64,000 bases of DNA from Rhodoferax koreense (GTDB taxonomy: Bacteria; Pseudomonadota; Gammaproteobacteria; Burkholderiales; Burkholderiaceae_C): NCBI RefSeq assembly GCF_001955695.1, contig NZ_CP019236.1, positions 2,666,001 to 2,730,000 on the forward strand. Direction: 5' to 3'. The notes under the pieces are model-generated. The model had not been told where the DNA came from, did not search any database, and saw only the letters and a list, made by a program, of their open reading frames with translations. Position numbers and translations under genes: made by a program. Every line of letters starts with the position of its first letter. Positions within the stretch are counted from its first letter, which is position 1. Shown piece by piece: positions 1 through 8,248 of this stretch.

Positions 1-1471
1 TCAGCTTGATCAGGAAGGCCACGATCTGCCACACGACCAGGATCGCGATCACGCTCAGCAAGGTGGCGCTGATGGGCCGCGTCACGAAGGCGCTGAAGCT
101 GCCGCGGCTCAGCAGCATGGTGCGTCGGAAGTTCTCCTCCAGCATCGGGCCGAGAATGAAGCCCAGCATCAGCGGCGCGGCTTCCATGTCCAGGCGCAGG
201 AACAGGTAGCCGATCAGGCCGAACACCGCGGTGGTGTAGATGTCGTCCAGGCTGTTGTTGATGCTGAAGGTGCCGATGCAGCAGAAGAACATGATGGCCG
301 GGAACAGCACGGTGTACGGGATCTTGAACACCGACAGCCAGTAGCGCACCAGCGGCACGTTCAGCACCACCAGGAACACGTTGCCGACCCACATGCTGGC
401 CACCAGGCCCCAGAACAGGTCGGGATGGGTGGCGATCATGTTCGGGCCGGGCTGGATGCCCTTGACCACGAAGGCGGCCATCATCAGCGCCATGACGGCG
501 TTTTCGGGAATGCCGATGGCCATCAGCGGAATGAAGCTGGTGCGCGCGGCAGCTTCGTCGGCAGCGGCCTGGCCGGCCACGCCTTCGATGCAGCCGGTGC
601 CGATCTCGTGCTTGTACTTGCTGAACTTCTTGTCCGCTGCGTAGGCGGCGAACTGGGCGATGGTCGGGCCGCCGCCGGGCAAAATGCCCAGGATCGAGCC
701 GATCACGCTGCCGCGCAGGGCGCTGGGGATGATGCGCTTGAACTCGGGCCAGGTCGGCATGAGCTTGATGGTGCCGTTGAACGGTGTGAGCACGCTCTTG
801 CTGTCCAGGTTCTTCACCACTTCGGCGATGCCGAAGCAGCCCAGCGCGATGCTGATGAGGCCGATGCCATCCATCAGGAACGGCAGGTTCATGGTGTAGC
901 GGGCCACGCCGGAATTGACGTCGGTGCCGACCATGCCGAGCAGCACCCCGACCATGGCCATGGCCAGGCCGTTGAGCAGGCTGCCGGCGGAGACGAAGCT
1001 CACGCAGAAGAAGCCGAGCAGCATCAGCGCGCAGTAGTCGGCCGGGCCGAACAGGAAGCCGACTTCGCCGAGCGCCGGCGCCATCGTCGACAGCACCACG
1101 ATGGCCACCGTACCGCCGATGAAGCTGGAGATGCCTGCGGTGAACAGCGCCAGTCCAGTCTTGCCCTTGAGCGTCATCTGGTAGCCATCGATACAGGCGA
1201 CGATGCTGCTGGCGTGCGGTATCTTCATCGTGATCGCGCTCACGCTATCCCCGTACTGAGCCCCGTAGTAGATACCGGCCAGCATGATCAGCGCGCCGCC
1301 CGTGGGGATGGAATAGGTCAGGGGCAGCAGCAGGCTGATGGTCGACAGCGGGCCGAGGCCCGGCAACAGGCCGATCAGGGTGCCGACGGTGCAGCCGAGT
1401 GCGCAGTACAAGAGGTTCTGCCACGTCAAGGCGTGCTCGAACCCGAGGGAGAGGTTGTTGATGATTTCCAT
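1..1471 (-). CDS. tctA: Tripartite tricarboxylate transporter large permease TctA (3' end cut by window)
   Basis: Large integral-membrane subunit of a TctABC-type secondary transporter, which takes up carboxylates (citrate or similar) delivered by a periplasmic TctC receptor. I translated the minus strand from the ATG at 1471. It gives one uninterrupted hydrophobic frame of about 490 residues starting MEIINNLSLGFEHAL, with the Gly/Pro-rich stretches typical of TctA (GLLPGLGPLSTISLLLPLTY near residue 39, and GILPGGGPTIAQFAAY in the second half). The family is usually about 500 residues, so only a few C-terminal residues should lie beyond position 1. It starts 2 nt after the tctB stop, so the two are translationally coupled. 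The transported substrate cannot be told from sequence. Confidence 0.93.
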   Translation of the reverse strand, partial: MEIINNLSLGFEHALTWQNLLYCALGCTVGTLIGLLPGLGPLSTISLLLPLTYSIPTGGALIMLAGIYYGAQYGDSVSAITMKIPHASSIVACIDGYQMTLKGKTGLALFTAGISSFIGGTVAIVVLSTMAPALGEVGFLFGPADYCALMLLGFFCVSFVSAGSLLNGLAMAMVGVLLGMVGTDVNSGVARYTMNLPFLMDGIGLISIALGCFGIAEVVKNLDSKSVLTPFNGTIKLMPTWPEFKRIIPSALRGSVIGSILGILPGGGPTIAQFAAYAADKKFSKYKHEIGTGCIEGVAGQAAADEAAARTSFIPLMAIGIPENAVMALMMAAFVVKGIQPGPNMIATHPDLFWGLVASMWVGNVFLVVLNVPLVRYWLSVFKIPYTVLFPAIMFFCCIGTFSINNSLDDIYTTAVFGLIGYLFLRLDMEAAPLMLGFILGPMLEENFRRTMLLSRGSFSAFVTRPISATLLSVIAILVVWQIVAFLIKL

Positions 1472-1473
1472 GA

Positions 1474-1902
1474 TCAGTACAGCGGCAGGCTCAGGCCGAG
1501 GAAGTTCTTGAAGGCGAACGCAATCAGGATCAGGCCGATCGAAATCTTGACGTTGCGCGCTACCGAATAGGACGTGCCAGCGAAGGTCGAGCAGAACACC
1601 AGGAAGATGATGCCGACGATCATGTTCACGAATTCGGAGAGCACCGCGAAGCCCACCAGGCTCAGCAGGATCAGCGCGATGTTCTTGACGTTGTAGTCCA
1701 GCGGCACCTGTTCGACGAAATGCGAACGCACCACGGTGAGCACGCCGATCAGGAACAGGAAGCCACTGATCATCACCGGGAACAGCCCGGGGCCGGAGCG
1801 GCTGAGCTCGCCTATCGAATAGTTGGTAGCCACCCCGCCGAACAGCAGGGCGATCGCCATGAGGAACAGGCCTCTGACGAAGTTTCGGTTTTTGAAATTC
1901 AT
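1474..1902 (-). CDS. tctB: Tripartite tricarboxylate transporter small permease TctB
   Basis: Small membrane subunit that partners TctA. The product is 142 residues with four hydrophobic segments, as expected for TctB/DUF1468. An upstream in-frame extension to 2082 is hydrophilic and lacks family character. I chose the ATG at 1902 because it gives the sequence MNFKNRNFVRGLFLMA followed at once by the first membrane helix, and because a GGAG lies about 9 nt upstream. It is followed directly by tctA. The usual first gene of the operon, tctC (periplasmic receptor), is absent: the next gene upstream is a LysR regulator on the same strand. Confidence 0.88.
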   Translation of the reverse strand: MNFKNRNFVRGLFLMAIALLFGGVATNYSIGELSRSGPGLFPVMISGFLFLIGVLTVVRSHFVEQVPLDYNVKNIALILLSLVGFAVLSEFVNMIVGIIFLVFCSTFAGTSYSVARNVKISIGLILIAFAFKNFLGLSLPLY

Positions 1903-2075
1903 GCGAAGCGACTCCGTGGTTGCGCCGAGAGCGGCGATGTCATCAACAGGGGATGGGTCATCCGTGTCTCCTTGGTTTGTCCCGTGCCGGCGAGGCCCGG
2001 GCTGGAGCGGATGGTAGAAACCGACGCTTCCAATCGGCTTTCGTTTTGCAAGCTGCGGCTGCGAATACGTGTTAT

Positions 2076-2093
2076 CCCTCATCAGGGAAACCC
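2076..2093. promoter_or_regulatory. Small inverted repeat upstream of tctB, possible operator
   Basis: The sequence CCCT-catc-AGGG-aaa-CCC forms overlapping short inverted repeats about 175 nt upstream of the tctB ATG. It sits in the gap between the LysR stop and tctB, where a tctBA promoter must lie unless the genes are read from the LysR promoter. Binding by TctD or by the LysR protein is only a guess. The arms are short and could be chance. Confidence 0.25.
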
Positions 2094-2133
2094 GTAGTAT
2101 GGCGAGCGCTTGCCCGCGCGGCCCCGCGGTTGC

Positions 2134-3060
2134 TCAGCCCAGATCGTCCCAGTAGGGCGGTGTGCCGATCGCCTCCAGCAGAAAATCCCAGACTACGCGG
2201 ACTTTCCGGGCGCGAAGCCGATTGCCGGGCGACAGCAGATGGATCTGGCTGGGCGTGGCCTCCACCGAAGCTTCCCACTCTGGCAACAGACGTACCAGCG
2301 CCGTGCGGCTGAAACTTTCCCGGCTGAACAGCCAGGAGGGAAACAGCACGAGACCCCTGCCGTCCAGCGCCGCCTGCACCAGCACCTCTGCGTTGTTGCT
2401 GCGCAGCGGGCCCTCAACCTCGACGACTTCCAGCGCGTCGCTGCCAGGCCGCCGGAAGAACCAGCGCTGCGCCCCGCCGGTGCCCTGGTAGACCAGGCAG
2501 GCATGTTCGCGCAGGTCCTGGGGGGAGCGGGGCCGCCCGTGCTGTTTCACGTAGCCGGCGCTGGCGCAAAGCACGTAGTGCTGGTCGCAAATTTTTCGCC
2601 CGATCAGGCCGGAGTCTTCGAGGTGCCCCACGCGCAAGGTGATGTCGGCGCCTTCCTGCACCGGGTCGATGAAGGTATCGGTGAGCGTCAGCTCGACCGT
2701 CAACGCCGGGCATTGCCGGTACAGACCGTCGAGGAGCTTCGCGATGTGCAGGCGGCCGAGTGCGACAGGCGCATTGATCCGCACCAGGCCGCGAATTTCC
2801 CGGCCTTTGCCGGAGACTTCCTCGTTGGCGGCATCCAGCAGGTCCAGCACCTCCCGGATCTGGAGGCAGTAGCGCTCGCCCGCATCGGTGAGCTTCACCG
2901 CCCGGGTGTTGCGGTACAGCAGCTGCAGGCCCAGCTCGCGTTCCAGCGCCGCGATGAAGCGCGACACCGAGGACGCCGGAACCTGAAAGTGACGCGCGGT
3001 CGCCGAGAAACTGCCGGTCAGCGCGACCATGGCAAAGAACCTGTGGGCTTTGAGATGCAT
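2134..3060 (-). CDS. LysR-family transcriptional regulator
   Basis: Full-length 308-residue LysR regulator. The N-terminal winged helix-turn-helix covers roughly residues 4-62 (GSFSATARHFQVPASSVSRF), followed by a two-lobed effector-binding domain of the type that recognises small aromatic or carboxylic ligands. It starts at ATG 3060. It is divergent from two YdcZ-type membrane protein genes across a 135-nt gap containing a perfect 8-bp inverted repeat, so these membrane proteins are its most likely target. tctBA lies downstream on the same strand and could also be in its regulon. The inducer is unknown. Confidence 0.9.
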   Translation of the reverse strand: MHLKAHRFFAMVALTGSFSATARHFQVPASSVSRFIAALERELGLQLLYRNTRAVKLTDAGERYCLQIREVLDLLDAANEEVSGKGREIRGLVRINAPVALGRLHIAKLLDGLYRQCPALTVELTLTDTFIDPVQEGADITLRVGHLEDSGLIGRKICDQHYVLCASAGYVKQHGRPRSPQDLREHACLVYQGTGGAQRWFFRRPGSDALEVVEVEGPLRSNNAEVLVQAALDGRGLVLFPSWLFSRESFSRTALVRLLPEWEASVEATPSQIHLLSPGNRLRARKVRVVWDFLLEAIGTPPYWDDLG

Positions 3061-3097
3061 GGGATCACTGGGGCCGGGGGCCGGCCTTTACTGAGCG

Positions 3098-3118
3098 CTA
3101 TTGCGATGACCGCAATAG
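3098..3118. promoter_or_regulatory. Perfect inverted repeat, probable LysR operator
   Basis: CTATTGCG-N5-CGCAATAG is a perfect 8-bp inverted repeat in the divergent gap between the LysR gene and the YdcZ pair. It lies 38 nt upstream of the LysR start and 78 nt upstream of the first YdcZ start. A further half-site-like TTTTGCGAAA follows at about 3121. Size, symmetry and position fit a LysR recognition and activation site. Binding itself is inferred. Confidence 0.55.
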
Positions 3119-3195
3119 TATTTTGCGAAAGTGCTGGATTGTGGCCTTTTTTGCAACCACCTACCATCGCGCCTTCTTTCAAACGGGGCGTGGCG

Positions 3196-3624
3196 ATGAA
3201 GCAGATCTGGATACTTCCCCTCGTGCTGCTGGCCGGCATGGGGCTTTCGGTAGAGGCGGGGCTGCTGGGGCCGCTTGGCGAAGGCGCGGGGCAGCTGTGG
3301 GCGACATTCGGCATCTTCGGGGTCGGCACGCTGCTTTTGACGTTCGGGCTGGTATTCGGCCGGCCCCGGCTCGGCCTGATGTTTGCCAAGCCGAGGTGGC
3401 TGTTGACCGGCGGGATCCTCGGCCCGGTCTACGTCGTGGCCCTGACGATCGCCACGCCGCACATCGGCGTCGGCCTCACGATGGTGGGCATCCTCTTCGG
3501 ACAGGTGGCGGCGAGTCTGGCGATCGACCAATGGGGCCTGCTCGGTAGCGCACGGCGCGAAGTCGATGGCTACCGTCTGGGCGCGCTGGTCGCCATCCTC
3601 GCCGCGCTGTGGCTGATCTATTGA
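3196..3624 (+). CDS. YdcZ/DUF606-type DMT membrane protein (first of a pair)
   Basis: A 142-residue protein with about five hydrophobic helices and no soluble domain, matching the YdcZ (DUF606) branch of the drug/metabolite transporter superfamily. It starts at ATG 3196; the same frame is open further upstream, but the membrane-protein character begins at MKQIWILPLVLLAGMGLSVE. A second protein of the same family starts 13 nt after its stop. Such short DMT proteins are often encoded as pairs that assemble as heterodimers, and that is the likely arrangement here. Substrate unknown. Probably controlled by the divergent LysR. Confidence 0.75.
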   Translation: MKQIWILPLVLLAGMGLSVEAGLLGPLGEGAGQLWATFGIFGVGTLLLTFGLVFGRPRLGLMFAKPRWLLTGGILGPVYVVALTIATPHIGVGLTMVGILFGQVAASLAIDQWGLLGSARREVDGYRLGALVAILAALWLIY

Positions 3625-3637
3625 AGTGGACGACACC

Positions 3638-4126
3638 ATGAACTTGTTGATGTTGCTGTTGGTTTTCCTCGGTGGTGTGGTGCTGTGCGCGCAGTCGGCG
3701 ATCAACGGCCGGCTGGGCGCCGAAGTCGGCGTGCTGGAGAGCTCGTGGCTCACCTTCGCGCTCGGGACGATGCTCAGTTTTCTGCTGGCCTTTTTCCTCG
3801 AGCCTGCGCATGCCCTGAATCTGTTCACGGCGCCGCGCTGGCAAGTCACCGGCGCCTTCTTCGGGGTGGTCTACATGCTGGTGATCGTCTTTGCCATGCC
3901 GCGCATCGGCACGGCAGCCGCCACCGTTGCGGTGATCAGCGGGCAACTGCTGATGAGCCTGTTGATCGACCACTTCGGCTGGCTCGGCAATGCGGTCATT
4001 CCATTGGGGACTTCGCGAGGCGCGGCCCTGGTGCTCCTGGCCGCTGCCTTGGTGCTGATCTACAGGAGCAACGCCCTGCGTGAGCGCCGTGACGCCGATG
4101 CCGACGTCACGGCCTGTTCAGCCTAG
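3638..4126 (+). CDS. YdcZ/DUF606-type DMT membrane protein (second of a pair)
   Basis: A 162-residue all-helical membrane protein of the YdcZ family, with family-typical AQSAINGRLGAEVG near residues 20-33. ATG 3638 is preferred; a GTG at 3626, only 2 nt after the stop of the first YdcZ gene, is a possible coupled start that adds four residues (MDDT). It is slightly longer than its partner and ends in a charged tail (RERRDADADVT). Its last 9 nt overlap tail-to-tail with the histidine kinase gene on the other strand. Function is presumably small-molecule export or import together with the first protein. Confidence 0.75.
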   Translation: MNLLMLLLVFLGGVVLCAQSAINGRLGAEVGVLESSWLTFALGTMLSFLLAFFLEPAHALNLFTAPRWQVTGAFFGVVYMLVIVFAMPRIGTAAATVAVISGQLLMSLLIDHFGWLGNAVIPLGTSRGAALVLLAAALVLIYRSNALRERRDADADVTACSA

Positions 4127-5791
4127 GGCTGCCTGCGCAAGCGGCAGGCGCAGGATGGCGCGCAGTCCGGTCGCCTGGCCGACGTCGCGGGTTGGCGCGC
4201 CCTGGTCGGCTCGGGCTGCATGGGCGTCGGCCAGGGTGATGTCGCCGCCGTTGCGCCGGGCGTAGGCGCGGGCGATGGCCATGCCCAGGCCGGCGCCGTG
4301 CGCCGCGCCGGTCGCGCTGTGGTCGGCCGCCGTGCCGCCGTGGTGGAAGCGCTCGAAGACCTCCGCGTGGCGCGCCTTGGGGATGCCGGGACCGCTGTCG
4401 CGCACCTCGGCCTGGGCCATGCCGTCGATGGCGCCGACGGTCACCGTGATCTGCCCGCCCGGCGGGGTGTAGACGATGGCGTTGTGCACCAGGTTGGAGA
4501 GCGCCTCGTGCAGCTCGGCGCCTCGGGCCAGCACCGGGACTTCGGTCGGGGCGAGCGCGTCGGCCGACGAAGCCTGGTCCTGCGCGGGTTCCCAGCCCAG
4601 ATCCTGGTTCTTCTCGTGGGCCAGCGTGAGGTATTGCAGCACCACGTCCTTGGCCACGGCATTGAGGTCCAGCCGCTCGGGCCGCTCGTCCGGCGGCGAG
4701 GTATCGCTCGCATGGGCCAGCGACAGCAGCTGTTCGCACAGGCGCCGGCTGCGCGAGATCTGGGTGATGATGGCGCGCAGGGTGGCGCGGTGCTGCTCAG
4801 GGTCTTTCTCGCGCAGCGCCACGCCGGCCTGCGTCATCATGATGGCCAGCGGCGTGCGCAGCTGGTGCGAGGCGTCGGCCAGGAACTGCGACTGCTGGTC
4901 GAGCAGTTCGCGGTAGCTGGCCACGTGCTGGTTCACAGCCGCGACCAGCGGCGCCACCTCGTGCGGCACGCCGCTGGTGTCCAGCGGCTTGAGCTCATGG
5001 GCCTGGCTGTCCAGCACCGACTTGCGCAGCCGCTCCAGCGGCTGGAGCGACCAGGTCACGCCCAGCCACACCAGCAGGATCACCACCAGCACCATGCGCG
5101 TGTCGCGGATCACCGCCTGCTGCGAAGTGATGGCCTGGGCATGGTCGCGTGGGTCGGTGCTTTCGGCGGCCTGGATCAGCAGGTCGAAGGCCTGGCCGTG
5201 GCCGTCGGTGACCTGGCTGCGCAGGGCCACCAGGCGCACGGGCCGGCCCTCGTAGATGCTTTCGTACCACACCGGTACCGGCGCGGCCGCGGATGCGGCC
5301 TGTGCCGAGGCCGACGCCGCCGGGGCCGACACAGCGGACGATTCCGGCAGCGCGATCGGCGGCGGCAGCGGCGGGCGCAGGGGTGGACGGGGTGGCGGCG
5401 AGGGCGGCGGCGGCGGCGGCGGTGCGGGCAGGTCCGCTTCGCCGAGCAGGGTGAGTCCTTCCGTCGCGGCGTTCCCGTCGACCCCATCGCGCGGCGTGAG
5501 GCCTACGTGCAGGTGCCGGTGCAGCAAGGCCGGCGCATCGTGCAGGGTCTGCAGCACGGAGGGCGGGGCGTCCAGGCGCAGCGAGCCGTCGGGCGCCAGA
5601 CCGATGCCGCCGCGCAGGCCATTCACCGACTCGAGCATGGAGCGGTCGTAGGCGTCCTGCACTAGGTTGCGCATGGCGCGGTAGTCGTTCCAGCTGTCCA
5701 TGGCCAGCAGGCCCAGGATGCCGGGGATCAGCAGCGTCAGCAGCCGCGCGCGGATGCCGAAGCGGTCCGGGTCAGTCCGGAAGATCTTCAT
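4118..5791 (-). CDS. tctE: Sensor histidine kinase, TctE/QseC type
   Basis: A 557-residue membrane sensor kinase paired with the adjacent TctD-like regulator. First helix about residues 15-30, extracytoplasmic sensor domain about 31-230, second helix about 232-250. The dimerisation/phosphoacceptor motif is DASHQLRTPLA with His309. ATPase motifs are N-box LSNLVHNAIVYTP, G1 DSGPGIP and G2 GAGLGMAIA. The sensor domain is interrupted by a proline run at residues 121-147 followed by an Ala/Ser-rich stretch to about 170, an oddity compared with usual TctE-like kinases. Its start overlaps tctD by 20 nt. The symbol rests on similarity and on the nearby tctBA genes. The signal is probably a carboxylate. 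Confidence 0.85.
   Translation of the reverse strand: MKIFRTDPDRFGIRARLLTLLIPGILGLLAMDSWNDYRAMRNLVQDAYDRSMLESVNGLRGGIGLAPDGSLRLDAPPSVLQTLHDAPALLHRHLHVGLTPRDGVDGNAATEGLTLLGEADLPAPPPPPPPSPPPRPPLRPPLPPPIALPESSAVSAPAASASAQAASAAAPVPVWYESIYEGRPVRLVALRSQVTDGHGQAFDLLIQAAESTDPRDHAQAITSQQAVIRDTRMVLVVILLVWLGVTWSLQPLERLRKSVLDSQAHELKPLDTSGVPHEVAPLVAAVNQHVASYRELLDQQSQFLADASHQLRTPLAIMMTQAGVALREKDPEQHRATLRAIITQISRSRRLCEQLLSLAHASDTSPPDERPERLDLNAVAKDVVLQYLTLAHEKNQDLGWEPAQDQASSADALAPTEVPVLARGAELHEALSNLVHNAIVYTPPGGQITVTVGAIDGMAQAEVRDSGPGIPKARHAEVFERFHHGGTAADHSATGAAHGAGLGMAIARAYARRNGGDITLADAHAARADQGAPTRDVGQATGLRAILRLPLAQAALG
5351..5431. repeat. Low-complexity GGC/GCG tract encoding poly-proline in the kinase sensor domain
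   Basis: The + strand shows runs of GGCGGCGGCGG type, reading on the minus strand as a 27-residue segment of about 20 prolines with a few Arg/Leu/Ser (residues 121-147 of the kinase). Such trinucleotide-like tracts are prone to slippage in steps of whole codons, so the length may vary between strains. Confidence 0.7.
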
Positions 5792-6470
5792 GCGGGGCGC
5801 TCTCCGAAATGCTCTCCAGCATGTAGCCCAGGCCGCGTACCGTGGTGATGCGCACGTCGCCGCCGGCGAGCTTGCGGCGCAGGCGGTGCAGCACGAGTTC
5901 GATGGCGTCAGGCCCGGCGTTGCTGTCGGTCGGGAACACCTTGCCCGACAGCAGCGACTTCTCCACCGGCGAGCCGCTGCGCGCCAGCAGCACCGACAGC
6001 GCCGCGCTCTCCCGTGGCGTGAGCTGCAACAGCACGCCGCCCAGCGTGAAGGCGCGGCTGTCGTGCGGGCAGGACAACGAACCGCATTGCATCGGTGCGT
6101 GCGAGCGGCCGCGGCTGCGCCGCACCAGCGCGGTGAGTCGGGCCTCGAGCTCCTCGATGGCGAAGGGCTTGGTCAGGAAATCGTCGGCGCCGAGGTTCAG
6201 GCCCTTGACGCGGTCCTGCAGCGAGCCCTGCGCCGTCAGCACCAGCACCGGCGTGCGGTTCCCGGCCCGGCGCAGATCGGCGAGCACGGCCAGGCCGTGT
6301 TTGTCGGGCAGGCGCAGGTCGAGCACGATGGCGTCGTAGTCGTTGCCGGCGAGCAGCGCCTCGGCCGTGGCCGCGTCCGGCGCATGGTCGGGCACGAAGC
6401 TGCTCTGCTTGAAGGCACGCACCAGCCAGGAGGCCATTTCGGCTTCGTCTTCGACGAGAAGCAGGCGCAT
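5772..6470 (-). CDS. tctD: OmpR-family response regulator, TctD-like
   Basis: A 232-residue response regulator. The receiver domain (residues 1-115) has the acidic pair in LLVEDEAEM, phosphoacceptor Asp51 in VLDLRLPD, and the conserved lysine in LTKPF near residue 101. A winged-helix output domain follows (about 130-225, ending RITTVRGLGYMLE). Start ATG 6470 is chosen because the upstream extension (MPIQRPGAAGLTE) is not part of the family fold. It is translated just before the sensor kinase with a 20-nt overlap, giving equimolar expression. Likely targets are the Tct transporter genes, by analogy with TctD, though no binding site was proven. Confidence 0.87.
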   Translation of the reverse strand: MRLLLVEDEAEMASWLVRAFKQSSFVPDHAPDAATAEALLAGNDYDAIVLDLRLPDKHGLAVLADLRRAGNRTPVLVLTAQGSLQDRVKGLNLGADDFLTKPFAIEELEARLTALVRRSRGRSHAPMQCGSLSCPHDSRAFTLGGVLLQLTPRESAALSVLLARSGSPVEKSLLSGKVFPTDSNAGPDAIELVLHRLRRKLAGGDVRITTVRGLGYMLESISESAPHEDLPD

Positions 6471-6762
6471 TTCAGTCAAGCCCGCAGCGCCAGGGCGCTG
6501 TATGGGCAATGTCGACGGGATGGGATTGATTCATGGCTGCAGCGGATTTTCGCCGAGGATCGGAAGTTTGGTTCGTCCGAACGCGTTCAGCCAGCCATGT
6601 AACCGCGGTGAACCCCGGTAAAGCCGAATCGGTCGATGCGCCCGGAGCGCCTCTGGCCGAGCGGAATTTGCGGCGACGGCTGCTTACATTGCGGACTGCC
6701 GTCCTACACGGGTGAGCCGTTGGATTTGGTACAAACTGGCGGTACCTTCAAAGGAGTCCATC

Positions 6763-7467
6763 ATGGAAACCACAACCACCTCGAACAATCTCGGCCAGCC
6801 CAGCATGGCCGACCGCATGCAGCACAGCAAGATGCTGGTTGCGATCATCGCCGTGCTCGGCGTCACCGTCGCCGCTCTCGGCGCGGCGCTGGTCGTGAAA
6901 AGCTCGGACGCGCAACCCGGCCCCGCCATGGCGCCGGTTGCCGCTGTCACCGCGCCAGCGGCCCTCAGCGCGCCAGTCGCTCCGCTTGCGCCCCAGGCCG
7001 CGCCCGCCGTCAAGGCCGTCACGGCGCCGCAGCCGGCACCCAACTACGCCACCCAGACGGTGCAGCCCAAGGCGCCGGTCCAGGTCGCGCGCAATGACGT
7101 CTGCGTCTCGTGCGGCACTGTGGAAAGCGTTACGGCCGTGCAGCGCCAGGGTCAGGTCAACGGCGTGAACGTTGGCAACACCACGGTGGGCATCGGCACC
7201 GTGGCCGGCGGCCTGCTGGGCGGCTTGCTCGGCAACCAGGTCGGTGGCGGCACGGGTCGCACGGCTGCCACGGTGCTCGGCGTGGCCGGCGGTGCCTATG
7301 CCGGCAATGCCGTCGAGAAGAACATGAAGAAGGTCACCGTCTACGACGTGCGCGTGCGCATGGACAACGGCACCTACCGCCACATGGACATCTCGACCTC
7401 GGTGCCGGTCGGCTCGCGCGTCATCGTGGAAGGCAAGAACCTGCGCCTGGCCAACGGCAACGGCTAA
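6763..7467 (+). CDS. Glycine-zipper 2TM-domain envelope protein
   Basis: A 234-residue protein with an N-terminal membrane anchor (about residues 24-46), a Pro/Ala/Val-rich periplasmic linker (about 55-115), a Cys pair in NDVCVSCGTVESV, and a glycine-zipper segment (GTVAGGLLGGLLGNQVGGGT, about 148-167) like those of the Rickettsia 17-kDa surface antigen/YMGG family. The C-terminal part is a small beta domain. ATG 6763 is supported by AAGGAG six nt upstream; an earlier in-frame ATG adds an implausible leader. It is a single-gene transcript bounded by a strong terminator. Likely inserted in the cell envelope; exact role unknown. Confidence 0.8.
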   Translation: METTTTSNNLGQPSMADRMQHSKMLVAIIAVLGVTVAALGAALVVKSSDAQPGPAMAPVAAVTAPAALSAPVAPLAPQAAPAVKAVTAPQPAPNYATQTVQPKAPVQVARNDVCVSCGTVESVTAVQRQGQVNGVNVGNTTVGIGTVAGGLLGGLLGNQVGGGTGRTAATVLGVAGGAYAGNAVEKNMKKVTVYDVRVRMDNGTYRHMDISTSVPVGSRVIVEGKNLRLANGNG

Positions 7468-7482
7468 GCACCCACGATGAGG

Positions 7483-7509
7483 AAACGGCGGCTTCGGCCG
7501 CCGTTTTCA
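7483..7509 (+). terminator. Rho-independent terminator after the glycine-zipper gene
   Basis: Perfect 10-bp stem AAACGGCGGC / GCCGCCGTTT closed by a stable TTCG tetraloop, with the T-run formed by the end of the right arm (TTTT-C). It sits 16 nt after the stop codon. The symmetrical A/T ends mean it could also stop transcription from the convergent GntR gene, whose stop codon lies at the edge of the hairpin. Confidence 0.85.
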
Positions 7510-8196
7510 TTTGTCGATCACCCTGCGCGCGAACTGTTCGAGGTAGTCCATCAACTGGTTGGCGCCGGCCACGGCGGCGGGTTCGTCGCCCGAGGCGATG
7601 CCTTCGGCCAGCAGCATGTGGGCGCGTGCGCCTTCGGTGATCTCGCCTTCGTGCTGGTAGGCATACCAGAAGCGGCGCGACTGCACGATCAGCGGCACCA
7701 CGCACTTCACGGCCGAGAGGTTGCGGCTGGCCTGGTGGTTGACCTGGTCGAGCTCGTGGTCGGCCGCCATGTATTCGTTGAGGTTGGCGCGGCTGGCGGC
7801 CTTCACCATCTTGGCGGCGCAGAGCACGATGTCCTTGCGCTGCTTGGCCGTGGCGCGCCGCGCCGAACAGGCCGCGATCAGGCATTCGAGCACGCGCCGG
7901 GTCTGCACCACGTCGAGGTGGTCGGCCAGGTCGATGTTGGACACCAGCAGACCGCGGCGCGGCTGCTGCACGATCAGGCCGCTCGACACCATGCGCAGCA
8001 GGGCCTCGCGCACCGGCGTGCGGCCCAGGCCCGTGCGTTCGGCCAGGTCGGCCTCGACCACCGGGCTGCCGGGCTCCAGTTGCAGCGTGGCGATCATGGT
8101 CTCCAGCGCGTCGAAGGCGAGGTCGGCGGCACGCCGCTTGGGCGCGGCGGCTGGTGCCATCGGAGGCTTCTGGACCGGGGTGGGGGCTGGCGTCAT
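7507..8196 (-). CDS. GntR-family (FadR/FCD subfamily) transcriptional regulator
   Basis: A 229-residue regulator with an N-terminal winged helix (about residues 25-90; LAERTGLGRTPVREALLRMV is the typical GntR helix-turn-helix) and a C-terminal all-helical FCD ligand domain with its metal-binding Asp/His positions (DHELDQVNHQASRN). It starts at ATG 8196, 52 nt after the epimerase stop, and is the last gene of the hydroxyproline operon. It therefore probably represses this operon in the absence of hydroxyproline or an intermediate. Characterised Pseudomonas hydroxyproline loci use an AraC-type regulator instead, so the regulator differs here. Confidence 0.88.
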   Translation of the reverse strand: MTPAPTPVQKPPMAPAAAPKRRAADLAFDALETMIATLQLEPGSPVVEADLAERTGLGRTPVREALLRMVSSGLIVQQPRRGLLVSNIDLADHLDVVQTRRVLECLIAACSARRATAKQRKDIVLCAAKMVKAASRANLNEYMAADHELDQVNHQASRNLSAVKCVVPLIVQSRRFWYAYQHEGEITEGARAHMLLAEGIASGDEPAAVAGANQLMDYLEQFARRVIDK

Positions 8197-8248
8197 GTGG
8201 GGTGCGAAAAGAGAGCGGTGGGGGCGGGGTATTCTCCCATCCCCAGGC

